Shown: positions 1 to 8,629, counted from the stretch's first letter. The stretch: 64,000 nucleotides of DNA from Caldalkalibacillus thermarum (GCF_014644735.1 NZ_BMKZ01000016.1:1-64000); one strand, 5' to 3'. Numbers and translations: made by a program. The notes: generated from the letters alone by a model not told the origin.

Positions 1-47
1 GTTCATGAGAGGCTTTAATAATAAACCGCATCCTTTTCACCTGCCAG

Positions 48-434
48 GTGGGAGAGTCTGATTATACTTATTCCCATTGTACCAAAGCAGGTGAGGGATT
101 AATAGATGAATCCTCACGGATTCAGGTAGGCATTTTACTTTCCGTGACGGAGGCTGTAACCAATGCCCTTAAGCATGCAGGTTCCTGTCAAGTGGAAATG
201 TGGCAGGAGTCTGCAACAGGGGCGATCCTTTTCCTTGTGATTGACCAAGGGAAAGGCATTCAGCTTAAACATCTTCCCCAAGTGGCATTAGTCCGTGGTT
301 TTTCCACTCGTTCATCGTTAGGCATGGGCTTCCATGTGATGAGTCAATACACCGATAAATTATTTCTAAAAAGTGACCGGGCGGGAACCGTTGTGGGACT
401 ATATTTCTATAAGACACTGGGATTGACGTCATAG
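48..434 (+). CDS. anti-sigma factor-type serine kinase/ATPase (HATPase_c_2), start uncertain
   Basis: The protein carries a GHKL ATPase core of the RsbW/SpoIIAB/RsbT type: an N-box-like segment (TEAVTNALKHA, about residues 34-44), a DQGKGI G1 box (about 66-71) and a GMGFHVM G2-like segment (about 93-99). It lies 14 bases upstream of a FapA-type gene that overlaps a STAS antagonist gene, which suggests a kinase/antagonist pair. The GTG at 48 has no ribosome binding site. The same frame stays open from 9 and reads a plausible beta-strand (INRILFTCQV) before the GTG, but holds no ATG/GTG/TTG there. A GAGAGG at 7-12 precedes ATA codons at 18-23. The start is therefore non-canonical, or the gene has a 5' lesion. 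Family call is good; the partner sigma factor is unknown. Confidence 0.65.
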   Translation: MGESDYTYSHCTKAGEGLIDESSRIQVGILLSVTEAVTNALKHAGSCQVEMWQESATGAILFLVIDQGKGIQLKHLPQVALVRGFSTRSSLGMGFHVMSQYTDKLFLKSDRAGTVVGLYFYKTLGLTS

Positions 435-448
435 GGAAGGAGGGGTCA

Positions 449-2581
449 GTGATGGATCATGTGGCCTTGGGTGATACCGTTGAGGAAGCTGTGCATAAAG
501 CTTTAGAAGAAAAAGGATGGCAAAGGGAAGATGTAGAAATAGAAGTCCTAGACCCTGGAAAAAGAGGGATTTTTACCAAACGTCAGGCTGTGGTTCGGAT
601 CAGAAAAAAACAACCCGGCCAAACTCAACAAGCAGATCATTCTGCAGGCATGACAAATGAATTGAACGAAGAGAATTTAGTCCAATGGTTAAGTTTGCTT
701 GATCACTCCTCCCCCAGTACAGACAAAGTACCAAGTACCCATTCTGTGCAGGGGGAGCTTTCCTCCCCTGCATCTGCACTGACTGAAGCCACAGAAGATA
801 TGGTGTGGTGGGAGGAAAACCGCTTGTGTATGAACCGGGAGCTGTTTGAGAACAATGTTATTCTCTTCCCTCCCCAAAGAGCCAAGTTATTGCTTAATGG
901 AAATCCCCTTAAACATATGGTTGTTTTATCTGCCGCGGACCAGGTGACACTACATCCTGATCTTGGTGAATTAAAAAACTGGATTCATATTGAGACTCGC
1001 AACAGGGACATTGAAGCAACGATAAGGCTTAAGGAAGAGGCAACTTTTGAGCTTATTCCACAGCTTACGCCCCATCCCGACAAAATAGAAATCCGCTTTA
1101 TAGAACAAAAACGCCGTCAGCTTCCAATTACGGCTGGTGATGTGATTAAATTGCTTAATCAAAAAGGTATTGTCTACGGTATCAATTATGAACGTATTGA
1201 CCAGTGGTTGAGGGAAGGATTTAAAGAGCAAAAACCCTATGTGATTGCTAATGGAAAAGATAAACAGGATGGCCGGCCCACACAGTTTAAAAAGCTGTAT
1301 ACCAGCCAAACACCCAGGTCAGAGGCAGGAGATGAACAAGAAGCCATTGACTGGTTTGGTGTTCATCATGTGCCAAGCGTCAAAGCAGGAGAGAAGATCA
1401 TGGAGGTTATTCCGGCCTCAAAAGGGGTTAACGGGATCAATGTATATGGCCAACCCATCCCGGCTGCAGATGGAAAGGAGATCCCTCTCCGGCTGGGGAA
1501 AGGGGTTGTTTCCAGTCCAGACGGACGCTATGTGTATGCCACGATTGACGGCAGGCCGGAGATCACAAAGGGGAAAGTGAGTGTCAATCCGCTTTATGTC
1601 GTGGAGGGAGATGTGTCTCTTGAAACTGGCGGCATTAAATTCCATGGAGATGTCTTGGTGACTGGGGATGTGCTGGAAGGGCTGTCCGTTGAAGCATCGG
1701 GGAACGTGGAGATAAAAGGCTCTGTCATTGGCGGAAAAATTGTGGCTGGGCAGCATGTAAAGGTTGTCAAAAATGTGATTGGCAGTCAAGTGACAGCAGG
1801 CGGGGAAGTCTCGGCCTATCAGCTGTTGTTGAGCAGAATAGAGAGGATTTTGCAACAATTGGACATGCTATCCAAAGCTTATCACCAGCTTAAAGCCATC
1901 CCTGTCTTTAAAATGGAGGACTTATTAAAGAATGGGATAGGACGGTTAATTAAATTGCTGCTTGAATCGAAGCTGAACCAACTCGAGACAGATATAGAAC
2001 AGTTTGAATATCACTTCAAACAAGCGAACATAGACCACAAACAAGTTGCTGCATGGCTCACATTACTTGTTGAGAAGTTGACAGGCTTGGGACCTTTGTC
2101 AATCAAGTCCATTACAGAAATAGAAGAGCTCGTCCATTATGGGCACGAATTGAAACAGGAATTGGAACAACATACGCTCAATCCCTGTCACGTGGCGGCC
2201 AGTTATATTCAAAATTCAACGGTTCAGGCAAGCGGCAGTATTTATGTTAAAGGAATGGGTGTGTACAATTCTAAGCTGTATGCCGCAGATGAAATTTGTG
2301 TTGATGGTGATCCCGGCATTGTCAGGGGAGGATATCTTGAATCCGGCAAAAAGATCAGAGTGCATGAGTTGGGCGTGTGGAGCGGTGTCAAATCCCACAT
2401 GGTCATCAGAGAACAAGATGGGGAGGTCTGTGCAGACCACTTAAATGTGGGTGTGATTATCAGCATTAATGGGATTAGTTACCAAAACCAGCGCTATCTT
2501 CGTTGTGCCCGTCTGTGCTATGATCCTTCATCGCAGGCAATTAAGGTCATTTCATTTTCTGAGAAGGGGAGAGAGAAATGA
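449..2581 (+). CDS. FapA (DUF342) family protein with Jag-N-like domain
   Basis: This is a 710-residue FapA/DUF342 protein. Residues 1-50 resemble the Jag N-terminal domain (GDTVEEAVHKALEEKGW, then GKRGIFTKRQ). A polar linker follows, then the FapA region with repeated VxxSG/VxxxG turns at about 370-455, typical of a right-handed beta-helix. Next comes a helical coiled-coil stretch at about 460-590 and a second beta-helix segment to the end. A strong GGAAGGAGGGG precedes GTG 449, and ATG 452 is an equally possible start. The last codon overlaps the next gene (ATGA). The FapA family has been linked to surface polymer or envelope functions; placement between anti-sigma and STAS genes beside a flagellar operon is an observation, not proof of role. 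Confidence 0.8.
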   Translation: MMDHVALGDTVEEAVHKALEEKGWQREDVEIEVLDPGKRGIFTKRQAVVRIRKKQPGQTQQADHSAGMTNELNEENLVQWLSLLDHSSPSTDKVPSTHSVQGELSSPASALTEATEDMVWWEENRLCMNRELFENNVILFPPQRAKLLLNGNPLKHMVVLSAADQVTLHPDLGELKNWIHIETRNRDIEATIRLKEEATFELIPQLTPHPDKIEIRFIEQKRRQLPITAGDVIKLLNQKGIVYGINYERIDQWLREGFKEQKPYVIANGKDKQDGRPTQFKKLYTSQTPRSEAGDEQEAIDWFGVHHVPSVKAGEKIMEVIPASKGVNGINVYGQPIPAADGKEIPLRLGKGVVSSPDGRYVYATIDGRPEITKGKVSVNPLYVVEGDVSLETGGIKFHGDVLVTGDVLEGLSVEASGNVEIKGSVIGGKIVAGQHVKVVKNVIGSQVTAGGEVSAYQLLLSRIERILQQLDMLSKAYHQLKAIPVFKMEDLLKNGIGRLIKLLLESKLNQLETDIEQFEYHFKQANIDHKQVAAWLTLLVEKLTGLGPLSIKSITEIEELVHYGHELKQELEQHTLNPCHVAASYIQNSTVQASGSIYVKGMGVYNSKLYAADEICVDGDPGIVRGGYLESGKKIRVHELGVWSGVKSHMVIREQDGEVCADHLNVGVIISINGISYQNQRYLRCARLCYDPSSQAIKVISFSEKGREK

Positions 2582-2928
2582 ATTTGGTGGTTCAAGTTGA
2601 TGACGGCATCCATCATTTACACTGTCAAGGTGAATTGGATATGGGAACGGTCGTATCATTTGACCAGGTCATGGAGTCCATCCTACACGATGAATCATTA
2701 AAAGCTGTGATCTTTGATTTGAAGGAATTAACATTTGTTGATTCAACCGGCATCGGCCAATTGTTGAAATACTGCCAGCAATTGGACAGCCGGCAAATTC
2801 CGTACTACTTGGTTAACATCTCTGCCAATATTCAAGAAATTTTTGAGGTCCTGGGACTGTCTACTGTCATTGGACAGGAACGTTTTCAGCCTACAGCCCT
2901 TGCAGCAAAGGAACTTTTGAACAAATAA
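2578..2928 (+). CDS. STAS-domain anti-sigma factor antagonist
   Basis: This 116-residue protein is almost entirely a STAS domain of the SpoIIAA/RsbV type. The phosphorylatable-serine loop is visible as TFVDSTGIGQL at about residues 53-63, with D-S-T-G in the expected position after a predicted beta-strand (AVIFDLKEL). The ATG overlaps the FapA stop codon, so the two are translationally coupled. The anti-sigma-type ATPase three genes away is the natural partner; partner switching is inferred from family knowledge. A hairpin terminator follows directly, so this is the last gene of its unit. Confidence 0.88.
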   Translation: MNLVVQVDDGIHHLHCQGELDMGTVVSFDQVMESILHDESLKAVIFDLKELTFVDSTGIGQLLKYCQQLDSRQIPYYLVNISANIQEIFEVLGLSTVIGQERFQPTALAAKELLNK

Positions 2929-2933
2929 TTTGG

Positions 2934-2965
2934 GGAGAGGAAGGATAAATCCTCTCCATTTTTTT
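2934..2965 (+). terminator. intrinsic terminator after STAS gene
   Basis: An 8-bp stem (GGAGAGGA at 2934-2941 with TCCTCTCC at 2950-2957) is followed by a T-run at 2959-2965. It separates the FapA/STAS unit from the flagellar operon. Confidence 0.85.
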
Positions 2966-3009
2966 ATCAGGGAAAAATTGATTATGGGAAAAATCTTAAC
3001 GATGCTCCT

Positions 3010-3036
3010 TAACAATCCGGCTTGCCCAACCGATAT
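3010..3036 (+). promoter_or_regulatory. candidate sigma-D promoter for flgM operon
   Basis: TAAC (3010-3013), 15 bases, then ACCGATAT (3029-3036) matches the Bacillus flagellar sigma-D pattern TAAA-N15-GCCGATAT with one mismatch in each box. It sits 48 bases upstream of flgM, the gene for the anti-sigma-D factor, as in B. subtilis. Confidence 0.75.
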
Positions 3037-3084
3037 AATTAATAATTGAGAGATGAAGATGAGCTTCGAGGAAGGTGAACGGGC

Positions 3085-3354
3085 ATGAAAATCGATCACA
3101 CCCATGGCGTTTGGCGGCCCAATCCCTATCAGCAGCAGGCAGCCAAACCCGTCCAGAAAAGAGAAAAGCCGGGCCGGGATCAGGTCCAAATTTCTGCAGA
3201 AGCCAAAGCCATGTTAGATACCCAAACCGCTCTCAACCAAAAGCGGCAGGCTAAATTGGAGAGGATTAAAAGCGAGCTGGAAAGCGGCACTTATCAAGTG
3301 GACAGCAGGAAAGTGGCTGAGCGCCTTTTTGATTTCTGGTTTAGACGAGGCTAA
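3085..3354 (+). CDS. flgM: anti-sigma-D factor FlgM
   Basis: This 89-residue protein has the usual FlgM layout: a disordered basic N-terminus and a C-terminal helical segment (LERIKSELESGTY, then VAERLFDFW) that binds sigma-D/FliA. GAGGAAGGTGAACGGGC precedes the ATG. It is the first gene of flgM-flgN-flgK-flgL, behind a sigma-D-like promoter. In the family, FlgM holds sigma-D inactive until the hook-basal body is complete. Confidence 0.9.
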   Translation: MKIDHTHGVWRPNPYQQQAAKPVQKREKPGRDQVQISAEAKAMLDTQTALNQKRQAKLERIKSELESGTYQVDSRKVAERLFDFWFRRG

Positions 3355-3370
3355 AGGAGCGGATTCTGCT

Positions 3371-3874
3371 ATGCGCATGTTGATCGCCACTCTGGAAGAG
3401 ATGATCCAGGTCCATGAGATGATGCTGGACATTGCCCAAAAGAAGCAGGAGGTCTTGGTGAAGGGGGACGTTCAGCAGCTGTTGGCCTTGTTGCAGGAAG
3501 AAGGGAAATGGTTGAAGCAGATGAGCAAGCTGGAACATGAACGGCAGTTTCAAGTGGAAGATTATTTGAGACGGCTTGGGCTTAAAGCCGAGGAGGACAT
3601 CACCTTGTCCCGCCTGTTGCCCCTGATTCCTGACAAGGAAGAAAGAAATCAGGTTGAGGCGCTGGCCACCCAGTTGGTTGAAATCATTGGCCGCTTGCAA
3701 CGGCAAAATGAGCTGAACATGCGCCTGACCCAGGATGCGCTTAAGGTGGTCAACCACTCGCTGGAGGTGCTCACCCAAAGTGAACCGGAGCTGACTTACC
3801 AGAAGCCGGAGCAGAACGGGAAAAACCATTCTTCAGAACCATCCAGGCGAAGCTTTTTCGATACTAAAGCATAG
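3371..3874 (+). CDS. flgN: flagellar export chaperone FlgN
   Basis: This protein of about 167 residues is almost wholly helical (MRMLIATLEEMIQVHEMML at the start, long heptad-like stretches after), as expected for FlgN, the export chaperone of the hook-junction proteins FlgK and FlgL. I chose ATG 3371 because AAGGAG at 3354-3359 is 11 bases upstream. A TTG at 3329 in the same frame lies inside flgM and has no ribosome binding site. Position between flgM and flgK matches B. subtilis yvyG. Confidence 0.85.
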   Translation: MRMLIATLEEMIQVHEMMLDIAQKKQEVLVKGDVQQLLALLQEEGKWLKQMSKLEHERQFQVEDYLRRLGLKAEEDITLSRLLPLIPDKEERNQVEALATQLVEIIGRLQRQNELNMRLTQDALKVVNHSLEVLTQSEPELTYQKPEQNGKNHSSEPSRRSFFDTKA

Positions 3875-3885
3875 GGAGTGAGAGG

Positions 3886-5478
3886 ATGAGATCTACGTTT
3901 CATGGCTTGGAAACGGCCAAGCGGGGCTTGTACGCCCAGCAAACCGGCATCAATACCACAGCGCACAATATTGCCAACGCTAACACCAAAGGCTATACCC
4001 GGCAGCGGGTCAATTTTACCGCCTCTGCCCCCATTGAAGTCCCGGCCCTGAACCGGTCGGTGGCTCCGGGCCAGTTGGGAACCGGCGTTAATTTTTCTTC
4101 CATTGTGCGTTTGCGGGAAAAGTTTTTAGATGATCAATACCGCAACGAGGCCAGTTCCTACGGTTACTGGCATGTGCAAAAAGATGCGCTGGAGAAAATC
4201 GAACTGATTTTTAACGAGCCCAGTGAAAACGGCCTGCGCTCCACCATCGACCAGTTTTGGAATGCCTGGAGTGATTTGAGCCGGGAACCGGAGAACCTGA
4301 CGGCCCGGGCCGTGGTGCGCGAGCGGGCCCAGGCCATGCTGGATGCTTTTCAATATGCAGAAACCAAACTGAAAGAGTTGCAAAAAGACTTGGAAGTCAG
4401 CTTTGAAGTCAAGCGGATCGAAGCCAATACCTATATTCAGCACATCGCCCAACTGAACAAGGAAATCCGCCGCATTGAAGGAATGGGCATGAACGCCAAC
4501 GATTTGCGTGACCAGCGGGATGTGCTGGTTGATGAATTGGCCCGGCTGGTGGCCATTAAAGTGGAAGAAGACAGTCAGGGGATGTACACCATTACGCTGC
4601 AGCGTAGCGGCAGTGAGGATATAAAGTTAGTCGAAGGCATCGCGTATTACACGATAGGTGAAGATGATTCCGGCAACGCAGCAGGAATTGTGGAGCTTTC
4701 GGCTGTTCAAGAAAATGGCCTTAGCGGCGAGTTGCACAGTTTGTGGAAGGCTGAGAACGAAATTGTTCAGGGATACTTGAATGAACTGCGGGCAATGTTC
4801 TTTACATTGGTTTACGGTGAAGTTGAAATCACTGTGCCGGCTGACAGTGCACTGTACGATCCGGAGAATCATACTTTGGTGGAATATAAAGCAGGAGATA
4901 AGATAACGGTTAATGGAATTAATGGCCTTCACCAGCTGGGTTGGACGTTGCGTGAGGAAAATGGAAATGCCATTGGCGGTCCGCCATTATTTGTTTTGGC
5001 AGATGGAACTGATTTTGAAAATATATCGTTTGAAGATTTCCGCATTGCTAATGTGCGCCTCAATCCTGATATCGCTCATAATGCGGGGTTGATTGCCGCT
5101 TCGGCACGTGTTGAAATCGTGGATGGACAATTGAAGGTGTTGAAAGGAAACGGAAACTTGGCTCTGATGATGAGTCAATTGCGCGACCAGGCGTTCAACA
5201 TCGGGGGTGAACCGGGAACGGTAGATGACTATTACCGTTCCTTGTTAGGTAAGCTCGGGGTGCAAACCCAGAAAGCCTCCCGCCAAGCCAGCAACCAGAA
5301 AATCATCATGGAAGCTGTGGACAACCGCCGGCAATCGGTGAGCGGGGTTTCCCTCGATGAAGAGATGGTTAACCTGGTTCAGCTTCAGCATGCCTATAAT
5401 GCTTCGGCACGGATGGTCACCGCAGTGGATCAGATGCTGGACACGATTATTAACCGCATGGGTATTGTCGGGCGTTAG
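3886..5478 (+). CDS. flgK: flagellar hook-associated protein 1 (FlgK)
   Basis: This 530-residue protein starts with the flagellar rod/hook N-terminal motif (FHGLETAKRGLYAQQTGIN, then HNIANANTKGYTRQR) and ends with the C-terminal pairing helix (VSLDEEMVNLVQLQHAYNA, then MVTAVDQMLDTIINRMG). FlgK forms the hook-filament junction with FlgL. Length is within family range. The central part (about 4610-5190) is visibly more A/T-rich, with different codon use from both ends, consistent with an exchanged or fast-evolving surface-exposed D2/D3 domain. A GAGTGAGAGG site precedes the ATG. Confidence 0.95.
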   Translation: MRSTFHGLETAKRGLYAQQTGINTTAHNIANANTKGYTRQRVNFTASAPIEVPALNRSVAPGQLGTGVNFSSIVRLREKFLDDQYRNEASSYGYWHVQKDALEKIELIFNEPSENGLRSTIDQFWNAWSDLSREPENLTARAVVRERAQAMLDAFQYAETKLKELQKDLEVSFEVKRIEANTYIQHIAQLNKEIRRIEGMGMNANDLRDQRDVLVDELARLVAIKVEEDSQGMYTITLQRSGSEDIKLVEGIAYYTIGEDDSGNAAGIVELSAVQENGLSGELHSLWKAENEIVQGYLNELRAMFFTLVYGEVEITVPADSALYDPENHTLVEYKAGDKITVNGINGLHQLGWTLREENGNAIGGPPLFVLADGTDFENISFEDFRIANVRLNPDIAHNAGLIAASARVEIVDGQLKVLKGNGNLALMMSQLRDQAFNIGGEPGTVDDYYRSLLGKLGVQTQKASRQASNQKIIMEAVDNRRQSVSGVSLDEEMVNLVQLQHAYNASARMVTAVDQMLDTIINRMGIVGR

Positions 5479-5580
5479 AGTGGTTCCCGGGGTTTGTCTA
5501 GTTTGCCAGATTGAAACAGTTTAACAGTTGAGCGCCCATAAGTGGCTTGAGAAGGGATCTGGAGAGGAAGGTGTACAGAG

Positions 5581-6471
5581 ATGAGAGTCACGCCAAAAAT
5601 GATCAGCGACCAGATGCTGAACAATTTGAACCGCAATTTAAGCCGGTTGGAAAAAGTGCAGTGGCAACTGTCTACCGGGCGCAAAATCAGCAAACCGTCC
5701 GATGATCCGGTAGGTTTAAACTATGCTCTCCGCTACCGCAGTGAGCTGGCGGCCAACCAGCAATACCAGCGCAATCTGGATTCGGCTCTGTCCTGGCTGG
5801 AAAACGCCGATACCATGGTCGGACAGGTGGTGAACGTGATCCAACGGGCCCGGGAGTTGACCGTGCAAGGTTCAACGGGCAGCAACTCAGCCCAATCCTT
5901 GCAAGCGATTGCGGCTGAAATTGATCAGTTGATCGAACAGCTGCGGGAAATTGCCAACTCCCGTTTTAACGGGAAATACATTTTTAACGGTCAGCGGACG
6001 GACCAGCCCCCTTATCCGGACGACGATTTTGCTGCGGCCCAGTTCGATACGGGAAAAATAGAATTTGAGGTTGGACGGGGCGTCACCATTGCGGTTAACC
6101 AGCATGCCGGAGAGATCTTTGGTGAAGGGACAGAAACGGATAATCTGTTTATTGTTCTGGGCCAAATCAGAGACGCGCTGCGAGACAATGACCCGGAAGC
6201 AGCAGAAGCGTTATTGGGCCAATTGGACAGCCGCATGGACAAAGTACTGGAAAAATGGGCGGATATTGGCGCCCGCTATAACCGTTTGGAGTTGATGGAC
6301 AACCGTTTGAAGGACAACACACTGAACTTTACCAATCTGTTGTCCAAAACAGAAGATGCTGACCTGGCTGAGGTGATTATCAATCTGCGGACGGAAGAAA
6401 ACATCTACCGTTCCAGCCTGGCTGCCGGAGCGCGCATCATCCAGCCCAGTCTGATCGACTTCCTGCGTTAG
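5581..6471 (+). CDS. flgL: flagellar hook-associated protein 3 (FlgL)
   Basis: This 296-residue flagellin-like protein begins MRVTPKMISDQMLNNLNRN with the conserved N-terminal helix (LSTGRKISKPSDDPVG at about 31-46) and ends with the helical C-terminus (ADLAEVIINLRTEENIYRS, then RIIQPSLIDFLR). FlgL is the distal hook-filament junction protein. A GGAGAGGAAGG site lies upstream of ATG 5581. It follows flgK after about 100 bases with no obvious terminator, so co-transcription is likely. It is not the filament flagellin, which I do not find in this window. Confidence 0.95.
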   Translation: MRVTPKMISDQMLNNLNRNLSRLEKVQWQLSTGRKISKPSDDPVGLNYALRYRSELAANQQYQRNLDSALSWLENADTMVGQVVNVIQRARELTVQGSTGSNSAQSLQAIAAEIDQLIEQLREIANSRFNGKYIFNGQRTDQPPYPDDDFAAAQFDTGKIEFEVGRGVTIAVNQHAGEIFGEGTETDNLFIVLGQIRDALRDNDPEAAEALLGQLDSRMDKVLEKWADIGARYNRLELMDNRLKDNTLNFTNLLSKTEDADLAEVIINLRTEENIYRSSLAAGARIIQPSLIDFLR

Positions 6472-6590
6472 TGGATAAGCCGTGAAGTGGATGTGCGGGG
6501 GTAGGTGCGGTATAATAGGCCTAGCAGAGTGGGTTGCGGGGGACGTTATTTAATTAGCGCGCCCCCTGAGCAGGGGAAAGGAGGCCAGGA

Positions 6591-7058
6591 ATGAGCGAGA
6601 GATTGGAAAGTATGATCAGCGATCTGGGCAAACATATCATGGGCCTGGGAGACAAGATTGACCAATTGGGTCACGCTGTTCACCGCTTGGACAAACGAAT
6701 AGATAAAGTCGAACACCGTCTGGAAAAAGTAGAGCAGCGTTTGGACAAAGTGGAGCAACGCTTGGACAAAGTGGAGCAGCGCTTGGATGAACATGACAGA
6801 CGCTTTGAGCAAATTGAGCAACGTCTGGACAAACATGAGCAGATGATCGAGCAATTGCTCTCTATTGTGGCCTCAACCAACCAGCGCGTAGAGGAATTGA
6901 GGAAAGAGCAGCAACAATTCCGGGAAGAAGTGAATGAGCGTTTCGACCGTCTGGAGCAAAAGGTGCACTATATTGAAATTGACCTGGAGTATCAGCATCG
7001 CCGTACGGCTGACCTGGAGCGGGATATGCACCGTTTGAAAAAGGCGGCCAATGACTAG
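6591..7058 (+). CDS. heptad-repeat coiled-coil protein (unknown function)
   Basis: This 155-residue protein is dominated by an uninterrupted coiled coil: repeats of the form LDKVEQR with hydrophobics every 3-4 residues (about residues 25-85), a short break (IVASTNQRVEEL), then a second coil to the end. AAAGGAGG lies just before the ATG, and a TATAAT at 6511-6516 with a poor -35 may give its own promoter. It occupies the slot between flgL and fliW where B. subtilis has yviE, but shows no similarity I can recognise to that product. An intrinsic terminator follows. A role in the flagellar system is positional inference only. Confidence 0.7.
   Translation: MSERLESMISDLGKHIMGLGDKIDQLGHAVHRLDKRIDKVEHRLEKVEQRLDKVEQRLDKVEQRLDEHDRRFEQIEQRLDKHEQMIEQLLSIVASTNQRVEELRKEQQQFREEVNERFDRLEQKVHYIEIDLEYQHRRTADLERDMHRLKKAAND
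6729..6791 (+). repeat. three tandem 21-bp repeats inside coiled-coil gene
   Basis: Units at 6729-6749, 6750-6770 and 6771-6791 are nearly identical and each encodes V-E-Q-R-L-D-K/E, one heptad. The 21-bp period keeps the heptad phase, so copy number could change by slippage without breaking the reading frame. Confidence 0.9.
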
Positions 7059-7088
7059 TGGTTACACATTGTCATGTAACCGCTTTTT
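7058..7088 (+). terminator. intrinsic terminator after coiled-coil gene
   Basis: GTGGTTACA (7058-7066) pairs with TGTAACCGC (7075-7083; one G-T pair), followed by TTTTTT. It overlaps the stop codon of the coiled-coil gene and precedes fliW. Confidence 0.8.
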
Positions 7089-7151
7089 TGTTTGGATGGC
7101 TTGACTACCCCTGGTTTAACCAAGCGTATTTTTATGGAAAGGGTGAAACTG

Positions 7152-7619
7152 ATGAAGGTAATACACTCCCCCCGTTTTGGACAGGTGCACTATGCAGAGG
7201 AACAAGTGATCACGTTTCCTCAAGGGCTACCAGGATTTGAAACATGTACCCGCTATGTGCTTCTGCCACTGGATGAACAGGATGAGCAGCCGTTTTATTT
7301 TCTACAGTCTATTGAGGAAGGGGATTTGAGCTTTTTGGTGCTTAATCCGCTCCGTTTTTTCCCGGACTATGAGGTCGAATTGAGTGACGCGGTGGTCGAT
7401 AAGCTCCAAATAGAAAAGCCTGAGGATGTTTCTCTGTTTACTACGGTGACTGTGAGAGGCTCACTGCACGATGCGACTACCAATCTGAAGGCGCCGCTGG
7501 TCATTAATGTACCCAAGCGACTGGGCAAGCAAGTGGTTGTGGAGAACAAGGATTATCTGCTCAAGCAGCCCCTGTTTGTTCCCGAGAATAAGCAGGCCAA
7601 TGCGGGGCAGAAGGGGTGA
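7152..7619 (+). CDS. fliW: flagellar assembly factor FliW
   Basis: This is a FliW family protein of about 155 residues (MKVIHSPRFGQVHY, then ITFPQGLPGFE, and a C-terminal NLKAPLVINVPKRLGKQVV). FliW binds flagellin and antagonises CsrA. I chose ATG 7152 because it gives the usual N-terminus and follows AAAGGGTGA; the frame is open upstream to 7092 but through the terminator region. csrA follows 6 bases later, the conserved Bacillus arrangement. Its classical partner gene hag is not next to it here. Confidence 0.92.
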   Translation: MKVIHSPRFGQVHYAEEQVITFPQGLPGFETCTRYVLLPLDEQDEQPFYFLQSIEEGDLSFLVLNPLRFFPDYEVELSDAVVDKLQIEKPEDVSLFTTVTVRGSLHDATTNLKAPLVINVPKRLGKQVVVENKDYLLKQPLFVPENKQANAGQKG

Positions 7620-7625
7620 TAACGG

Positions 7626-7856
7626 GTGCTTGTCTTGGCGCGTAAAAAAGGAGAATCCATTATTATTGATGATCAAATTGAAGTCAAAGTGGTCGCTGTG
7701 GAAGGGGATGTGGTCAAGCTGGGCATTGAAGCGCCAAAATCGGTGTCCATCCACCGCCAGGAAGTATACCAGGCCATTCAGGAGGAAAACCGGGCCGCCC
7801 GGATGACGGCTTTTGATCCGGAGTGGTTGAAGAAGTTAAAAAGTAACATTGAGTGA
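7626..7856 (+). CDS. csrA: carbon storage regulator CsrA
   Basis: This 76-residue protein is a full-length CsrA (MLVLARKKGESIIIDDQIEV, GDVVKLGIEAP, then IHRQEVYQAI). It starts at GTG 7626 behind AAGGGGTGA, which overlaps the fliW stop. CsrA is an RNA-binding translational repressor; in B. subtilis its target is the hag leader and FliW relieves it. With no hag downstream, its cis target is not visible here. Nothing gene-like is seen in the 50 bases after it. Confidence 0.95.
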   Translation: MLVLARKKGESIIIDDQIEVKVVAVEGDVVKLGIEAPKSVSIHRQEVYQAIQEENRAARMTAFDPEWLKKLKSNIE

Positions 7857-7907
7857 GGGTTGCCCATTCTGGTTTTCTGACAACTTATAAAGAAAGAAAA
7901 GTTTCCT

Positions 7908-8491
7908 TTACTGATCCGTTTTCTGGGAAAATATCTCTTCTAACTTAATGCTGACGCCAGGAATGATTCGAACAGGTACTTCATCTTCCTTACTGTAAAA
8001 AACGGGTCCTTCATATTGACCTTGATCATTAAGCAGATAGACCATCACAATGTGGTCAATAGGATGGACGATCCAGTACTCTTTCACCCCATGCTGTTCG
8101 TAAAGTTTCCGCTTGCGGATGTAATCGTTGGTGGCTGTACTGGGTGAAGTGACTTCAATGATCAAGTCAGGAGCCCCTTTCACTCCCCTGTCGTCCAATT
8201 TGGCCGGGTCGCAAACGACCACGATATCGGGTTGAACCACATTGATCATGTGCGCCTCCTGCTCATCTTGATTGTTCACCAGACGAACGTCAAGGGGCGC
8301 GACATAAACCCGGCAGGGATGGTTTCGCAGGGCCTGATACAGTGTGGCAGATAACGCCATGACAACCTCTTGGTGCTGGCGGGAGGGTGAAGGGGCCAGC
8401 AGGTAAGGCACGCCGTTGATCAGTTCGAGGCGCTCATCATCCGGCCAGTTCAGGTAATCGGCATAAGTATAGGTTTTGCCAGATTTTTTAA
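7908..8491 (-). pseudogene. Uma2 family (DUF820) endonuclease-like protein, 5' end lost
   Basis: The reading frame shows the Uma2/DUF820 PD-(D/E)XK-like fold: VVQPDIVVVCD (about residues 67-77 of the part after GTG 8411), then GAPDLIIEVTSPSTA and a KLYEQHGVKEYWIV segment. Upstream of GTG 8411 the same frame continues with a typical Uma2 N-terminus (GKTYTYADYLNWPDDERLEL) up to 8483, but no start codon is found before the IS boundary. Across the IS the frame meets a stop. The gene has thus lost its first few codons. The remaining catalytic-type D and E residues are intact. It could still be translated from GTG 8411 as a shortened product. Confidence 0.75.
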
Positions 8492-8509
8492 CTTACCTCC
8501 GACAGAAGT

Positions 8510-8540
8510 CTCCCACTTCTAAGCGAAGCGAAAGTGGGAG
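8510..8540 (+). repeat. left-end subterminal hairpin of IS copy 1
   Basis: CTCCCACTT (8510-8518) pairs with AAGTGGGAG (8532-8540); loop CTAAGCGAAGCGA. The same hairpin is present in copy 2. This is the structure type recognised by Y1 transposases at IS605-family left ends. Confidence 0.8.
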
Positions 8541-8629
8541 ATGAATGTCGGTTTGATGTAGCCTCAATATGATGAGTGTGGTAAAATAAAATCAAACAAA
8601 CGTTCGTATTGTGGGCAGGTGATGCGGAT

